A stretch of 64,000 nt of DNA from Methylococcus mesophilus (lineage in GTDB: Bacteria; Pseudomonadota; Gammaproteobacteria; Methylococcales; Methylococcaceae), in contig NZ_CP110921.1 of assembly GCF_026247885.1 (NCBI RefSeq), positions 2,227,001-2,291,000 on the forward strand, given 5' to 3'. The notes beneath the pieces were generated by a model that did not search any database, was not told where the DNA came from, and saw nothing but the letters and a program-made list of their open reading frames with translations. A program made the translations under genes and the position numbers. Positions 9,810 through 20,084 of this stretch are shown piece by piece; the first letter of the stretch is position 1; every line of letters starts with the position of its first letter.

Positions 9810-10328
9810 TCAGTCATGGGCAGCGAGAGGATGGTGAACGACGCCCTCCTGCGCGATGACTTCCGCGATATCGGGCTTGCCCTCCACCGCACGTGAAATC
9901 GCCAGTTTGGTCGCCTGGTAGTTCCAGTCCTGGATTTTGGCGTTGTCCTCGGCGTCCCAATGGATGAACACGCCGACGCAAATGAACACATGCTCAGCCT
10001 CTGACCGCGGGATGACGCCTTCCTTGACCGAATCCACCACCGCCTTGGCCACGCCGCGTTCCGCCGGCCCGAACATCTGGGTCGCCTGCTTTTCGTTCTT
10101 GATCTCGACCTTGTTGAACATCACCGTGGCGGGTTTCGCCATCAGATTGGGCGCAACCAGAGCCAGCAAGGCGTTGTCGCCGCGCTTCTGATTGGTGAGG
10201 GTCGTGCAGAACGCCACTTCGGCGGCGCTCCCGCGGGGCCCCATGATGAGATCGATATGCGCCAGTTCGTTGCCTTCGCCGACCAGCGCCTCGCCCACCA
10301 GCACCCGATCGATCTTCAAACCGTTCAT
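9810..10328 (-). CDS. fae: Formaldehyde-activating enzyme (5,6,7,8-tetrahydromethanopterin hydro-lyase)
   Basis: This 172-residue protein condenses formaldehyde with tetrahydromethanopterin to methylene-H4MPT, the entry of the cytosolic H4MPT formaldehyde oxidation route of methylotrophs. The block [16 protein letters not shown] near the N-terminus holds the conserved catalytic His. The family blocks [37 protein letters not shown] and [17 protein letters not shown] are all present. ATG 10328 has AGGAGA seven bases upstream, so the extra 33 codons of the longer frame are not used. This gene is the strongest evidence that the organism is a methylotroph. Confidence 0.97.
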   Translation of the reverse strand: MNGLKIDRVLVGEALVGEGNELAHIDLIMGPRGSAAEVAFCTTLTNQKRGDNALLALVAPNLMAKPATVMFNKVEIKNEKQATQMFGPAERGVAKAVVDSVKEGVIPRSEAEHVFICVGVFIHWDAEDNAKIQDWNYQATKLAISRAVEGKPDIAEVIAQEGVVHHPLAAHD

Positions 10329-10672
10329 CTCGGTTTCTCCTAATGTATCTGTCGGGGGAGACGGACCACCGGTCCGACGAACTGTGGGATCACCCACCCG
10401 TCCGCCTAAGTCTTCTAATCCCGGCACCCTCTCGGCGCCAATACGAACCGCTACCTAAGTAAATCTACGTAGGCCGTGGCGCACTGAATGAAGAAAGTAC
10501 CGTCCCGGCAATCCCGGCACGGCGAGTGTGCGGCTGGTAGAGCCGCCGGCCAGACCGCAGGGCTTGGCGGCGGGGAGTGAAAACCATAGCCGGCGAAATG
10601 CCGGGATCCGCAGACCGGCTCCGGCGGGAGCGGGTATCATTGCTGCCTTTTCCATCCGCCCTGGGGGCAGCT
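10329..10672. other. Divergent intergenic region between fae and the SMR exporter
   Basis: These 344 bases hold the upstream regions of both fae (minus) and the EmrE-type gene (plus). An imperfect inverted motif, CTACCTA...TACGTAG, lies at about 10450-10472 and could bind a regulator. A minus-strand TTGGCG and TTAGAA pair about 17 bases apart (near 10413-10441) is a weak candidate fae promoter. I see no gene or riboswitch. Confidence 0.4.
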
Positions 10673-11005
10673 ATGCCATGGATCTATCTGATGATCGCGA
10701 TAATCGGCGAGGTCATCGGCACCTCGGCGCTGAAGTCCGCGGAAGGCTTCACCCGACTCTGGCCCTCGGCGACCGTTATTGTGGGGTATGCGGTCGCCTT
10801 CTATTTCCTCTCGCTCACCGTCGACAAGATTCCGGTGGGCATCTCCTACGCGATCTGGTCGGCACTAGGCATCGTGCTGGTCTCGCTCATCGCCTGGATT
10901 CTCCATGGCCAGGCGCTGGATCGCCCCGCCATCGCCGGCATGGGACTCATCATCGCCGGCGTGCTGGTCTGCACGCTATGGTCGAAGTCGGCCACCCACG
11001 GATGA
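10673..11005 (+). CDS. EmrE-type small multidrug resistance transporter
   Basis: This 110-residue, four-helix inner-membrane protein has exactly the EmrE length. It carries the EmrE pattern: Glu13 in [12 protein letters not shown] (equivalent of the proton/substrate-coupling E14), then [36 protein letters not shown] and the C-terminal GLIIAGVLV. It should exchange protons for cationic drugs or quaternary ammonium compounds. The match is to EmrE rather than to SugE/Gdx guanidine exporters. ATG 10673 follows GGGGGCAGCT; a 32-codon upstream extension lacks a credible start. Confidence 0.9.
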   Translation: MPWIYLMIAIIGEVIGTSALKSAEGFTRLWPSATVIVGYAVAFYFLSLTVDKIPVGISYAIWSALGIVLVSLIAWILHGQALDRPAIAGMGLIIAGVLVCTLWSKSATHG

Positions 11006-11054
11006 TCGGCGGCGAGCGGTGCGCCGAAACCGAAGGCGCATTCGCGGACGAGGG

Positions 11055-11459
11055 TCATTCCTTGGCGCCGGCGTCGCTCAGGAGCTTTGCGATCTCGGTG
11101 TGGCCCCGCGTGCGTGCGAACTGCAAGGCGTTGGATGTCGGCTTGGCGCCTCTTGCAAGCAACAGCTTGACCATTTCGAGCTGTCCCCGGCCCGCCGCCA
11201 GACCGATCGCCGCACCGCCTCCGGCGTTCACATCCATGCCCGCGTCAAGGAAGAGCTCGACGGCCGTCTTGTCGCCGGCGCCGGCGGATTTGGCGAACTG
11301 CTGTTCGGAATACTCCACGCCCATCTGATGCAGCGCCGTCCTTGCCTGGGCTGGGTCGGCAGCTGCAAAGGATGTTGGAACGTGAGACACCGCCAGTGCC
11401 CCGGCGAACAGCATGAGGCCGAGAGAGGATTTGTCGTGGCGCGAACGGCCGATTGTCAT
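11055..11459 (-). CDS. Exported ankyrin-repeat protein
   Basis: This 134-residue protein has an N-terminal signal peptide (LGLMLFAGALAVSHVPTSFA) followed by about three ankyrin repeats. Readable units are GDKTAVELFLDAGMDVNAGG, GQLEMVKLLLARGAKPTS and GHTEIAKLLSDAGAKE. It probably acts as a periplasmic protein-binding module; the partner is unknown. ATG 11459 has AAGGAG seven bases upstream. It lies alone between the SMR gene (convergent) and argB. Confidence 0.8.
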   Translation of the reverse strand: MTIGRSRHDKSSLGLMLFAGALAVSHVPTSFAAADPAQARTALHQMGVEYSEQQFAKSAGAGDKTAVELFLDAGMDVNAGGGAAIGLAAGRGQLEMVKLLLARGAKPTSNALQFARTRGHTEIAKLLSDAGAKE

Positions 11460-11548
11460 GAGACGACTCCTTAAGTCAAAGGTCACATAAAACGCCCGGC
11501 GCGATCCCGCCGGAACTCCTTCTGCACGGACGAAAGTCGTCCGGATGC

Positions 11549-12466
<918 letters not shown>

Positions 12467-12475
12467 TCAGTGTTT

Positions 12476-14917
12476 CTAGAAAGGCAGGTCGAGACCGGGC
12501 CGCACCTTCAGCAGCAACACCCGGAAGCGCTGCTGGATGCGGGCCAATCCTTCGGCGGTGTCGGCTTCGAAGCGGATCACCAGGGAAGGCGTGGTATTGG
12601 AGGCGCGCACCAACCCCCAGCCGTCGGCGAAATCGACCCGCAGGCCGTCGATGTCGGTCGTGCGGCCGTCGTCGAAGTCGGCCAGGGCGCGCATTTTTTC
12701 CACGAAGGCGAGGTTCTCGCCCTCTTGCAGCCGCACGCCGAGTTCGGGCGTGTTGACGCTGTCCGGCAGTTCAGCGAACACGTCGGCAGTGGAGCGGGAA
12801 TCGGCGGACAGGATTTCCACCATCCGGGCGCAGGCGTAGATGCCGTCGTCGAAGCCGTACCAGCGCTCCTTGAAGAAGAAGTGGCCGCTCATCTCGCCCG
12901 CCAGCAGGGCGCCGGTTTCCTTCATCTTGGCCTTGATCAGGGAATGGCCGGTCTTCCACATCAGCGGACGTCCGCCGTGGCGCAGGATGTATCCGGCCAG
13001 ATGGCGAGTGCATTTGACGTCGTAGATGATGTCGGCGCCGGGTTCGCGGGACAGCACGTCGGCGGCGAACAGCATCATCTGCCGGTCCGGCCAGATGATG
13101 TTGCCGGCCGAGTCGACCACGCCGAGCCGGTCGCCGTCGCCGTCGAAGGCCACGCCGAGGTCCGCGCCTTCCCGCTTCACCGTTTCGATCAGCACCGCCA
13201 GGTTTTCCGGCTTGCTCGGATCGGGGTGATGGTTGGGGAAGTTGCCGTCGACCGCGCAGAACAATTCGACCACTTCACAATCCAGGGCCCGGAGGATCTG
13301 CGGCGCCACCACGGCGGCCACGCCGTTGCCGCAATCGACCACGACCTTGAATTGCCGGCCTATCTGCACATCCTCCACGATGCGCCTGCAGTAATCGGGC
13401 AGCAGATCGCGACGCTCGACCCGCCCTTCTCCGCTATGAAAATTCCCTGATTCGATGCGGCGCCGGAGCGCCTGAATGTCCTCACCGGCCAGGGTCTGCC
13501 CCCCCAGCACGATCTTGAAGCCGTTGTAATTGGCGGGATTGTGGCTGCCAGTCACCATGACGCCGGAACGGCCCGCCAGTACCTGGGTGCCGAAATACAG
13601 GACGGGCGTCGGCGCCAGCCCCAGATCGGTGACCTCGCAGCCGGCCGTCCGCAATCCTTCCGCCAAGGCGGCGCAGAGCGCGGGACTGCTCAGCCGCCCG
13701 TCGCGTGCGACGACGACCCGCCGCTCCCCTCGATCCAGCGCTTCGCTGCCGATGGCTCGGCCTATCGGCCGGGCCGCCTCCTCAGTCAAGGTATCACCGA
13801 CGATACCGCGAATGTCGTAAGCCCGGAACAGGGTGGGGGCAATGTCCGGAACTGGTCGCATATCCATGGGAATCTTCTCCTCGTTCTGATCATCGGTGAG
13901 CACTGGCCGGGGCAAAGGGGCTTCTTCCGGCGGAAGGGACTGTACTTCCGTTTCCTCAGGCAAGGCCCGGACGGGAGCTTCCTCCGGCGGCGCCGCGTGA
14001 AGCGCCTTGAGGCCTTCGAGCAAGTCCTGCACCTCCCTGAGCCGCGCGCGGCCGGCAACGCCGGGGATCCCCGACCGCACCGCGGGGATCAGCGCCAACA
14101 CCAGCGCCGTATCGTGCTTCATCGCCTGCGCCAGCACAAAGCCCGCCCCGAGCATCACCACCAGGATCAGCAGCAGCGCCAGCCCACCGGCCGCAAAAGC
14201 CCACCACAGCGGGGACTGGTCCTGGACCGGGCGCCAATAGACGATCCGCCAGCCGCGACTGCCCAGCACAGACGCATCCCCGTCCGGCGGCTCGGCCCGG
14301 CGGGCACGGTCGCCGGTGAAAACCAGGGGAAGTTCGCCCTGCCGGAGTTCCAGCGCGGCGCCGAATGGCATCGGAACCGAGCGCATGGCTTCGAGCAGGA
14401 TATCGGGGGAGAGGCTGGCCAGCAGCACGCCCCGCCCTTCGGCAAGCGGAACGGCAAGCGCGATATGGACATTCGGGCTGTTAGCGGCATGCATGGCGGG
14501 CGACGACTGGCCGTGCCGGGCATCGCGGATCGCCTCGAGGTCGGCGTATCCCATCGCCGGTGCACGGACGGTATCCAGCAGGTCGCTTTGATTCGGTATC
14601 AGGCGCACGAGGAGCGATCCCGGCAGGGAGCCGGTGAGCCTCCCCTCCTCCGCCGCGATCCCCGCCGGATCGCCGGCCGCCAGCGCCTCGGCCAGCCGCG
14701 CATCGCCCGCCATGCCGCTCAGGGCGCGGAAGGACCAGCCGAGACGGTCGCGCACATTGAATGCCGCAGCATCCGCCGCCGCCGACATTGCCTGCCGGCC
14801 GGAAACTTCGGCGCGGTGCCGCTCGACCCCCACGAGACCGGCTGCGGTCGCGGCGACCGCCAGCATCGACACCAGACCGACCGACCAAAGGAGCCGGCGG
14901 AGACTCAGCGAGGGCAC
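12476..14917 (-). CDS. algC: Phosphomannomutase/phosphoglucomutase with N-terminal membrane sensor-like extension
   Basis: In this 813-residue protein, residues about 355-813 form a complete alpha-D-phosphohexomutase: catalytic Ser458 in VTGSHNPANYNGFK, the metal-binding DGDGDRLGV loop, the sugar-binding GEMSGH loop, and the C-terminal phosphate-binding RASNTTPSLVIR. It interconverts mannose and glucose 6- and 1-phosphates for exopolysaccharide and LPS precursors. Residues 1-350 add a signal anchor (8-30), an extracytoplasmic region of about 200 residues, a second membrane helix (238-264) and a Pro/Glu-rich linker. Similar long forms are annotated in other gammaproteobacteria. An internal ribosome-binding site may give a soluble 463-residue form. 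Confidence 0.93.
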   Translation of the reverse strand: MPSLSLRRLLWSVGLVSMLAVAATAAGLVGVERHRAEVSGRQAMSAAADAAAFNVRDRLGWSFRALSGMAGDARLAEALAAGDPAGIAAEEGRLTGSLPGSLLVRLIPNQSDLLDTVRAPAMGYADLEAIRDARHGQSSPAMHAANSPNVHIALAVPLAEGRGVLLASLSPDILLEAMRSVPMPFGAALELRQGELPLVFTGDRARRAEPPDGDASVLGSRGWRIVYWRPVQDQSPLWWAFAAGGLALLLILVVMLGAGFVLAQAMKHDTALVLALIPAVRSGIPGVAGRARLREVQDLLEGLKALHAAPPEEAPVRALPEETEVQSLPPEEAPLPRPVLTDDQNEEKIPMDMRPVPDIAPTLFRAYDIRGIVGDTLTEEAARPIGRAIGSEALDRGERRVVVARDGRLSSPALCAALAEGLRTAGCEVTDLGLAPTPVLYFGTQVLAGRSGVMVTGSHNPANYNGFKIVLGGQTLAGEDIQALRRRIESGNFHSGEGRVERRDLLPDYCRRIVEDVQIGRQFKVVVDCGNGVAAVVAPQILRALDCEVVELFCAVDGNFPNHHPDPSKPENLAVLIETVKREGADLGVAFDGDGDRLGVVDSAGNIIWPDRQMMLFAADVLSREPGADIIYDVKCTRHLAGYILRHGGRPLMWKTGHSLIKAKMKETGALLAGEMSGHFFFKERWYGFDDGIYACARMVEILSADSRSTADVFAELPDSVNTPELGVRLQEGENLAFVEKMRALADFDDGRTTDIDGLRVDFADGWGLVRASNTTPSLVIRFEADTAEGLARIQQRFRVLLLKVRPGLDLPF
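13865..13882 (-). promoter_or_regulatory. Internal Shine-Dalgarno and ATG within algC
   Basis: On the minus strand GAGGAGAAG (13882-13874) is followed after six bases by ATG (13867-13865), in frame with algC at codon 351. The site sits at the end of the linker, just before the mutase domain (MDMRPVPDIAPTLFRAYDIRG begins here). Translation from it would give 463 residues, the length of the classical soluble AlgC. Confidence 0.6.
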
Positions 14918-14919
14918 GG

Positions 14920-15375
14920 CTAATGCCGGCCGGTATGGCCGAACCCGCCCTCGGCCCGCCGGCTTTCGGCGAACGCTTCGACCTGCTCGAAGGCAACCTG
15001 GGCCACCGGCACGAACACCATCTGGGCGATGCGCTCGCCGACGGCGATTTCGAAGGCTTCCGCACCCCGGTTCCAGCAGGACACAAGCACCTGGCCCTGG
15101 TAATCGGAATCGATCAGACCCACCAGATTGCCCAGCACGATCCCATGCTTGTGGCCGAGCCCGGAGCGCGGCAACAGCACCGCCGCCAGTGCCGGGTCGC
15201 CGATGTGGATCGCGAAGCCGGTCGGGATCAGTTGGGTCTCGCCCGGCCGCAGCACCAGGGGTGCGTCGAGACAGGCCCGGAGGTCGAGCCCGGCGGCGCC
15301 CGGCGTGGCGTAGTGCGGCAATGGGATTTCGTTGCCGAGGCGGGGATCAAGGATCCTGATCTGTATTTTCGGCAT
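14920..15375 (-). CDS. dut: dUTP diphosphatase
   Basis: This 151-residue trimeric dUTPase hydrolyses dUTP to dUMP, keeping uracil out of DNA. All five family motifs are present: [30 protein letters not shown] (with the catalytic Asp), [11 protein letters not shown] and the C-terminal arm [12 protein letters not shown]. It overlaps the end of coaBC by 29 bases and ends 2 bases before algC, so it is part of one operon. Confidence 0.97.
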   Translation of the reverse strand: MPKIQIRILDPRLGNEIPLPHYATPGAAGLDLRACLDAPLVLRPGETQLIPTGFAIHIGDPALAAVLLPRSGLGHKHGIVLGNLVGLIDSDYQGQVLVSCWNRGAEAFEIAVGERIAQMVFVPVAQVAFEQVEAFAESRRAEGGFGHTGRH

Positions 15376-16570
15376 AGTAGCGTTCGGCTATCAATCGAAT
15401 CAGTCGGCGGGCGATCTCGGTCTTGCCGGCCAGCGGCAAATGGCACTCGCCGCCGCGCCAGCACACGAACAGGGCATTTTCATCCCGCTCGAAACCGCCC
15501 GGCGCCCCGCTGCCAACCTCGTTGGCGGCCACCAGATCGGCACCCTTGGCTTCCAGCTTGGCACGGGCGTAAGCTTCGACCTCGCCGGTCTCGGCGGCGA
15601 ACCCCACGACGAAGGGCTTGTCCGGCAAGGCCGCGACGCAGCGGAGGATGTCCGGGGTCCGGTTCAGGGTCAGCTCCAGATGCTCGCCGTGTTTCTTGAT
15701 CTTGGCATCCGCCACCCGAGCCGGCGTGTAATCCGCCACGGCAGCGGTGCCGATGTAGATGTCCGCCCCGCCGATCCGGGCCATGACCGCCGCATGCATC
15801 TCGGCGGCGGTTTCCACTCTCACGGTTTCCACGCCGGCGGGCGCATCGAGCGCCACCGGTCCGCTGACCAGGATAACGTCCGCGCCGGCGCTCCGCGCCG
15901 CGGCGGCCAGGGCGTAGCCCATTTTTCCGGAACTGCGGTTGCCGATGAAACGGACGGGGTCGATGGGCTCGCGGGTAGGGCCCGCGCTGATCAACACCCT
16001 GAGGCCCGAAAGCAGGCCGCCCGCCGCCAGCGCATCGGCAAGATCGAGGACGAGCCGTGCGGGCTCCCGCATCCGGCCCGGCCCCGTCTCGCCGCACGCC
16101 TGATCGCCTTCGTCCGGCCCCAACAGGACAGCTCCCCTCCCAGCCAAGGCGGCGGCGTGGGAGCGGGTCGCCGGATGCAGCCACATCGCGCGGTTCATCG
16201 CCGGCGCCAGAAACAGCGGCACTTCCGCTGCCAGGCACAGGGTGGCCAGCAGGTCGTCGGCCAGCCCCAGGCTGATCCGGGCCATGAAATCCGCCGAAGC
16301 CGGCGCGACCAGGATGGCGTCCGCCCAGCGGGACAATTGGATGTGCCCCATCGCCGACTCGGCACCGGGCACGAACATGTCGTGGGCGACCGGATGTCCG
16401 GAAAGGGCTTCGAAGGTCAAAGGCTGGACGAACCGGCAGGCCGCCGGCGTCATCGCCACGCGCACCTCGGCACCGGCCTGGCGCAGGCGACGGGTGATCT
16501 CTGCGGCCTTATAGGCCGCAATGCCGCCGGTCACGCCGAGAAGAATGCGCTTGTGGTGGAGGTCAGCCAA
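15347..16570 (-). CDS. coaBC: Bifunctional phosphopantothenoylcysteine decarboxylase/phosphopantothenate-cysteine ligase
   Basis: This 407-residue protein catalyses two consecutive steps of coenzyme A synthesis. Residues 1-185 are the FMN-dependent CoaC domain ([14 protein letters not shown]; substrate-clamp region [10 protein letters not shown]). Residues 190-407 are the CoaB ligase ([40 protein letters not shown]). It is divergent from radC with a 100-base spacer and overlaps dut by 29 bases. Confidence 0.96.
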   Translation of the reverse strand: MADLHHKRILLGVTGGIAAYKAAEITRRLRQAGAEVRVAMTPAACRFVQPLTFEALSGHPVAHDMFVPGAESAMGHIQLSRWADAILVAPASADFMARISLGLADDLLATLCLAAEVPLFLAPAMNRAMWLHPATRSHAAALAGRGAVLLGPDEGDQACGETGPGRMREPARLVLDLADALAAGGLLSGLRVLISAGPTREPIDPVRFIGNRSSGKMGYALAAAARSAGADVILVSGPVALDAPAGVETVRVETAAEMHAAVMARIGGADIYIGTAAVADYTPARVADAKIKKHGEHLELTLNRTPDILRCVAALPDKPFVVGFAAETGEVEAYARAKLEAKGADLVAANEVGSGAPGGFERDENALFVCWRGGECHLPLAGKTEIARRLIRLIAERYYAENTDQDP

Positions 16571-16670
16571 GGATGGAGTCTAGGGAAGGGTCACACGGGG
16601 CGACATTATGGCAAGTTTAGTCCAGCCCTTCTATGCTTGAAACAACTGGACACGGAACGAGGCTAAGATC

Positions 16671-17345
16671 ATGCCCATCACCGACTGGCCCGCCGATGAG
16701 CGCCCGCGCGAACGGCTGCTGAAGCTCGGCCCCGCCGCCCTGTCCGACGCCGAATTGCTGGCCATTTTTCTGCGCACCGGCATCGCCGGCAAGAGCGCGG
16801 TCGACCTCGCGCGCGACCTGCTCCTGGAGTTCGGCTCGCTGTCCGCCCTGCTCAAGGCGGACCACCAGCGTTTCGTGAAATCGGCCGGGCTGGGCACGGC
16901 CAAGTACACGCAGATTCAGGCCGTGCTCGAACTCGCGCGGCGCCATTTCGAAGAATGCCTGAAGCGCGAGGATGCGCTCACCAGCCCCGAGCTGACGCGG
17001 CAATATCTCTCGAACTGGCTGAAAGGCAAACCTTACGAGGTGTTCGTCGGGCTGTTCCTGGACAACCAGCACCGGGTGATCCGCGCAGAGGAACTGTTCC
17101 GCGGCACCATCGACGGGGCCTCGGTCTACCCTCGGGAAGTGGTCAAGCAGGCGCTGTCCGAGAACGCGGCGGCCATGATCTTCGCCCACAACCACCCCTC
17201 CGGCATCTGCGAACCCAGCGACGCCGACCGCATGCTCACGCAAAGGCTGAAACAGGCGCTGGGGCTGGTCGACATCCGCGTGCTCGACCATTTCATCATC
17301 GGCGACGGCATGCCTTATTCCTTTGCCGAGCGGGGGTTGCTCTGA
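16671..17345 (+). CDS. radC: RadC family JAMM-domain protein
   Basis: This 224-residue protein has an N-terminal helix-hairpin-helix region ([20 protein letters not shown]) and a C-terminal MPN/JAMM domain with the metal motif [14 protein letters not shown] near residue 173. The fold implies a metal-dependent hydrolase. Despite the name, a direct role in DNA repair is doubtful and the true substrate is unknown. It is single copy next to coaBC, as in many gammaproteobacteria. Confidence 0.95.
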   Translation: MPITDWPADERPRERLLKLGPAALSDAELLAIFLRTGIAGKSAVDLARDLLLEFGSLSALLKADHQRFVKSAGLGTAKYTQIQAVLELARRHFEECLKREDALTSPELTRQYLSNWLKGKPYEVFVGLFLDNQHRVIRAEELFRGTIDGASVYPREVVKQALSENAAAMIFAHNHPSGICEPSDADRMLTQRLKQALGLVDIRVLDHFIIGDGMPYSFAERGLL

Positions 17346-17349
17346 GCCC

Positions 17350-17826
17350 ATGACCGGCACGAAATCGAGCTGCCCCTGCGGCAGCGGCCTGAAATATTCG
17401 GATTGCTGCGGCGTCTTCCACACCGGCCTCACCGCCGCCCCCACCGCCGAAGCGCTGATGCGTTCGCGCTACAGCGCCTACGCATCGAAAAACGAAGCCT
17501 ACCTGCTGCGGACCTGGGATGCCCGAACGCGACCGGCGGCGTTGAACCTCGCCGCCGATACCACACGCTGGCTGAAGCTGGACATCCTGCACAGCCGCCT
17601 CGGCGGCCCGCCGGACACCGAGGGCGAAGTCGAATTCCGGGCGCATTACCTCGCCGGCTCACGCCGCGGGAGCCTCCATGAAACCAGCCGGTTCGTCCGG
17701 CAGCAAAGCGCCTGGGTCTATCTCGACGGCGAGATCCATCCCGACGGCGGCGAAACCGCCGTCGGCCGTAACGACCCCTGCCCCTGCGGCAGCGGGAGGA
17801 CATTCAAGCATTGCTGCATCTCTTGA
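17350..17826 (+). CDS. ychJ: YchJ family SEC-C motif protein
   Basis: This 158-residue protein has zinc-binding SEC-C motifs at both ends: CPCGSGLKYSDCC at residues 8-20 and CPCGSGRTFKHCC at the C-terminus. Between them is the YchJ NTF2-like domain (TAEALMRSRYSAYASKNEAYL). SEC-C motifs mediate zinc-dependent protein or ribosome contacts, as in SecA. Its exact role is unknown. ATG 17350 lies 4 bases after the radC stop, so the two are likely co-transcribed. Confidence 0.92.
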   Translation: MTGTKSSCPCGSGLKYSDCCGVFHTGLTAAPTAEALMRSRYSAYASKNEAYLLRTWDARTRPAALNLAADTTRWLKLDILHSRLGGPPDTEGEVEFRAHYLAGSRRGSLHETSRFVRQQSAWVYLDGEIHPDGGETAVGRNDPCPCGSGRTFKHCCIS

Positions 17827-17860
17827 ATGGCGGCTTCCACCCTCGTGTCGACGCTGGGTT

Positions 17861-19078
17861 TCAGTTTGACGCAGCGATCAGGTATATCCCCAACCCCATC
17901 ATCACCAAGCCGCTGAGCAGCTTGAGCCAGCGGCCCTCGCTCTCCTGGAGCCGGCGCTGGCTCAGGGTGACGATGCCAATGCCGAGCACGATGACGTCGT
18001 CCAGCATGTAGGCGAGGTTGTACAGCAGGAGATACGCGTAATACTCGGCGCCGCCCAACTGCCGCAGGGTCAGAATCCGGGTGTACAGGGCCGGGAACCC
18101 CGAGGTGCAAAGGAGTTCGACGAACTGCACCAGGACGGCGAGCACGACGGCACCGACCATGGCACCCCAGAGGTTTTCCGCCTGCAGGATGCGCCGCATG
18201 CGGGCGTAGATGCCCGGCTTTGCGCTCGCCGGTATGGACAGCGAACCGCCACGGCCGTAGGCCCAGAAGTCCTTGAGGTGGATCGATCCGGCCAGAAGGG
18301 CGATCGCGGCAATGACGAGTTCCGATACCCGCGAAACGCCGATCCACATGAACAGATTGAGCCAGGCGGCCATAAACGCGAAATAGGCAACTCCTTCCAC
18401 CGCCACGAAGGCGCCTGCGATCGCCAGCATGCGCAGCCGGTCCTTCATCGGCGCCAGCAGCGAGATCATGAGGATCAGCACCCACAGCGAACACGGATTG
18501 AAGCCGTCAAGGAGTCCCAGGGCGACGGTGAAGGCGGGCAATCCGGCCTGTTCGAGGGTGATCCGTTGCCCGAACAGTTCGACCGCGAAGGTTTCGGGCG
18601 TTGCGCGAGCTGCGGTTTCCGGGCCGCAGGCCGGGGCCGCTTCGGCTTCGCAGCTCTCCGCCCCGGCCGGTCCGGCCAATCCGGCGTCGCCCAGCGCAGC
18701 GACGATCCGCTGCCCGTCACCTGGTTCATCCGAATAGCCGACGATCCATTGCCCGCGCACCAGGAACGAAGGGACCCTAGCGGATTGGTGCCGCTCGGCG
18801 GCGATCGCATGCAACCGGGCCAGGGCGGTTGGGTCCTTCGCGACGTCCCGCACCAGGACGCGCAGTCCGGGACGCTCGCGGCCAAGCGTGGCGAGAAAAA
18901 TTTTGGCTTGCTCGCAATGCGGACAGCCTTCGCGGACGAAGGCTTCGACGTCCGCCGGGGCCGACTGAACCGCGGCACTGCCTGGGGAAGCTTTCGCTAC
19001 TATAGCGCCCGGCAGCGCCATGCAGACGGCCAGCGCTAACAGCAAAGGCCAGCGCTTCCAGCCGTGCCGAAACCGCAT
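17861..19078 (-). CDS. Glutaredoxin-like domain fused to a DsbD/CcdA-like membrane domain
   Basis: This 405-residue protein has a signal or anchor segment (residues 8-30). A periplasmic thioredoxin-fold domain follows, with a CPHC active site (Cys52, Cys55) and cis-Pro region ARVPSFLVRGQWIVGY. The second half has about six to seven membrane helices with single cysteines in GFNPCSLWVLILM and VELLCTSGFPALY, placed like the redox cysteines of DsbD/CcdA electron conduits. It could move thiol electrons across the inner membrane to its own periplasmic domain. It starts 7 bases after the quinone-reductase-like gene stop. ATG 19078 was chosen because the hydrophobic leader starts there; the upstream frame is antisense-like. 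Confidence 0.8.
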   Translation of the reverse strand: MRFRHGWKRWPLLLALAVCMALPGAIVAKASPGSAAVQSAPADVEAFVREGCPHCEQAKIFLATLGRERPGLRVLVRDVAKDPTALARLHAIAAERHQSARVPSFLVRGQWIVGYSDEPGDGQRIVAALGDAGLAGPAGAESCEAEAAPACGPETAARATPETFAVELFGQRITLEQAGLPAFTVALGLLDGFNPCSLWVLILMISLLAPMKDRLRMLAIAGAFVAVEGVAYFAFMAAWLNLFMWIGVSRVSELVIAAIALLAGSIHLKDFWAYGRGGSLSIPASAKPGIYARMRRILQAENLWGAMVGAVVLAVLVQFVELLCTSGFPALYTRILTLRQLGGAEYYAYLLLYNLAYMLDDVIVLGIGIVTLSQRRLQESEGRWLKLLSGLVMMGLGIYLIAASN

Positions 19079-19085
19079 GCGCCGC

Positions 19086-20084
19086 TCAGTCGACGCGCAG
19101 AACCAGCTTGCCAGTGGCGTGGCCGGCTTCGATGGCCTCGTGCACCCCGGCGGCCTGTTCCAGCGGATAGACGCCACCGACATGCAGCTCGAGCTTGCCG
19201 GCATCGATCCATTCGCCGCAGGCGCGGAGGATTTCCACGTGATGGTCCCGCGCGGCGTCCAGCTTGCGCAGCATCGGCACCAGCATCAGTTCGAAGCCTA
19301 TCCTGAGGTTGCGCATCCTCGCCTCGGCCAAGGACGTATCGCCGGTATCGAGCAGGGTCACCAGGTCGCCGAAGTGGGCGGTGCACTCGATGCTGCGGCG
19401 GAACACCTCCGGACCGACAGTATCCAGCACCAGATCGGCGCCCCGACCGCCGGTCAGGGCGTTGACCTCGGCGACGAAATCCTGAGTCCGGTAATCGATG
19501 GTTGCATCGGCGCCCCAGCCCCTGGCCAGCACGGCCTTTTCTTCGGAACCCACGGTGGCGATCACCCGCGCAGCGCGCAGTTTGGCCAATTGTACGGCGA
19601 CATGGCCGACGCCGCCGGCGGCGGCATGCACTAGGGCGGTCTGGCCCGCCTGCAGGCGTCCGCGGTCGTATAAAGCACCCCAGGCGGTGATGAGCACCAG
19701 GGGACCGGCCGCGGCACTGATGAAATCGAGCGACTGCGGCATGGGCGCCGCCCAGCGCTGGTCCAGCACGGTGTATTCGGCGTAGTTGCCCTGTTCGGCG
19801 CCGAGGCCGCCGTTGCAGAACCAGACCCGGTCGCCGATCCGGAAGCGGTCGACCTCCGCCCCGGCTTCGACCACCTCGCCGGCGCCGTCGCAGCCGAGCA
19901 CTGCCGGCAGGGCATCGTCGTAGAACAAGCCGCGGCGGCGGACCTTGGTATCAATGGGATTGAGCCCGGCCCCCCTGAGCCGGACCTTGATCTGAGTCGG
20001 CGCCGCCAGCGCCGGCTCGGGCAGTTCGCGCAGCTCCAGCACCTCGGCGGCCTCGCCGGGCCGGGTCATGACGATCGCTTTCAT
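19086..20084 (-). CDS. Zinc-independent quinone oxidoreductase (MDR superfamily)
   Basis: This 332-residue NADPH-dependent medium-chain reductase starts MKAIVMTRPGEAAEVLEL. It has the quinone oxidoreductase signature LGCDGAGEVVEAGAEVDRF and the nucleotide-binding AAAGGVGHVAVQLAKL near residue 150. The structural and catalytic zinc cysteines of alcohol dehydrogenases are absent. It probably reduces quinones or enones. It overlaps the upstream NlpC/P60 gene by 4 bases (ATGA) and is followed by the thiol-redox membrane protein, forming a three-gene operon. The physiological substrate cannot be read from sequence. Confidence 0.85.
   Translation of the reverse strand: MKAIVMTRPGEAAEVLELRELPEPALAAPTQIKVRLRGAGLNPIDTKVRRRGLFYDDALPAVLGCDGAGEVVEAGAEVDRFRIGDRVWFCNGGLGAEQGNYAEYTVLDQRWAAPMPQSLDFISAAAGPLVLITAWGALYDRGRLQAGQTALVHAAAGGVGHVAVQLAKLRAARVIATVGSEEKAVLARGWGADATIDYRTQDFVAEVNALTGGRGADLVLDTVGPEVFRRSIECTAHFGDLVTLLDTGDTSLAEARMRNLRIGFELMLVPMLRKLDAARDHHVEILRACGEWIDAGKLELHVGGVYPLEQAAGVHEAIEAGHATGKLVLRVD

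Noticed and set aside
10540-10672. Possible guanidine riboswitch before the SMR gene
   Set aside because: The protein matches EmrE rather than guanidine exporters, and I could not find paired ACGR-loop hairpins.
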